Part shown: piece after piece, positions 63,666-64,000 of the stretch
How the letters are laid out: each line of letters begins with the position of its first letter
Position numbering within the stretch: the first letter of the stretch is position 1
Assembly (NCBI GenBank): GCA_014138645.1
Contig: JACJIB010000012.1
Span: 51,444-115,443 of the forward strand
Length of the DNA: 64,000 nt
Origin: Methylorubrum thiocyanatum
GTDB taxonomy: Bacteria; Pseudomonadota; Alphaproteobacteria; Rhizobiales; Beijerinckiaceae
Direction of reading: 5' to 3'
Notes under the pieces: model-generated
The model's database searches: none
Told to the model about the DNA's origin: nothing
Seen by the model: only the letters and a program-made list of their open reading frames with translations
Position numbers and translations under genes: made by a program

Positions 63666-63907
63666 CCCGTCCCCCCATTTCTTCGGCGACCGTGCCGACG
63701 GCCGGCCTTGTCCGGCAGGGCCCAACGCGAGCAGCCCGACGACGTTGCATCGGACGCCGTGTCGACGGCAAAATTAAGTGTTTCATCAGAGGCTTGCGTT
63801 GGGTGAGAGCCGTCGGCCGCCCTTCGCCCGATCCTGTCGGAGCCGCTCCACCCGAAGGATGACCCGCGCCCCTCGGCTGGCAGGGCCGTGGACGGACGAC
63901 GTCGCCC

Positions 63908-64000
63908 TCACCACGCGATCGTGTAGGCGACCTCCAGCGAGCGGGGGCGTCCCAGCAGCCACGCGGTGCCGAGGCCGTTCACGGCGCTGCCATCGACGGC
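63908..64000 (-). CDS. C-terminal end of a probable TonB-dependent receptor (partial)
   Basis: The window cuts the gene; 30 residues remain: GLGTAWLLGRPRSLEVAYTIAW then TGA (shown in part). The alternating strand pattern and the final aromatic residue fit a beta-barrel terminus, and GRPRSLEV resembles TonB receptor ends. The assignment rests on this fragment only. Confidence 0.5.
   Translation of the reverse strand, partial: AVDGSAVNGLGTAWLLGRPRSLEVAYTIAW

Noticed and set aside
1-64000. CRISPR arrays
   Set aside because: No regularly spaced repeats of 20-40 bases were seen.

Overview
The window looks like chromosome of a high-GC alphaproteobacterium, most likely Methylobacterium/Methylorubrum. 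This rests on the gene families seen (CckA kinase, flgBC-fliEQR-flhB flagellar block, APH-type ThrB, RecA with an alphaproteobacterial-type LexA site, ccmCDG and lutABC operons). It is carried by family recognition, not by a database search.

Layout. 1-38994 is core chromosome: Flp pilin, DUF937 protein, MATE exporter and Kef-type antiporter, ispH, thrB, a peroxiredoxin, yqgE, a zinc metallopeptidase, alaS, a WYL regulator divergent from a GST, recA, cckA, a flagellar rod/export operon, a FliO-like protein, an FAD oxidoreductase, two transglutaminase-like proteins flanking ccmCDG-lutABC, rplM-rpsI, a Mop protein, an aldose epimerase, an ABC exporter and several small unknown genes, two of them tandem 30-aa membrane peptides. 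62007-64000 is core again (tRNA-Phe, yacG-maf, tRNA-Thr, the tail end of a probable outer-membrane receptor).

39086-62006 is a 22.9 kb integrative element in the 3' end of tRNA-Phe(GAA). A tyrosine integrase sits next to the intact tRNA and a 22-bp copy of the tRNA 3' end marks the far border. It has three parts. (a) A cargo segment beside the left border. (b) A phage/plasmid-like middle with small ribbon-helix-helix and HTH proteins, a serine resolvase, a giant tape-measure protein with two cell-wall-hydrolase-like domains, a gpD-like tail protein and Rha-type regulators; there is no terminase, portal or capsid. (c) A right part with two unknown proteins sharing a duplicated domain, small regulators and the integrase.

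The most interesting cargo is the compact cluster at 39334-43967: an ATP-grasp/PEP-synthase-like protein, a DUF7002-like protein translationally coupled to a fusion of a P-loop (nucleotide) kinase with a short adenylosuccinate-synthetase-like enzyme, and a divergent HD phosphohydrolase. The synthetase half is PurZ/archaeal-PurA sized and carries Ser where PurA has its catalytic Asp. The HD protein resembles the dATPase family (DatZ) that accompanies PurZ in 2-aminoadenine phages. No Z-specific polymerase is present, so a nucleotide-pool or modified-nucleotide defence or conflict system is more likely than a Z-genome.
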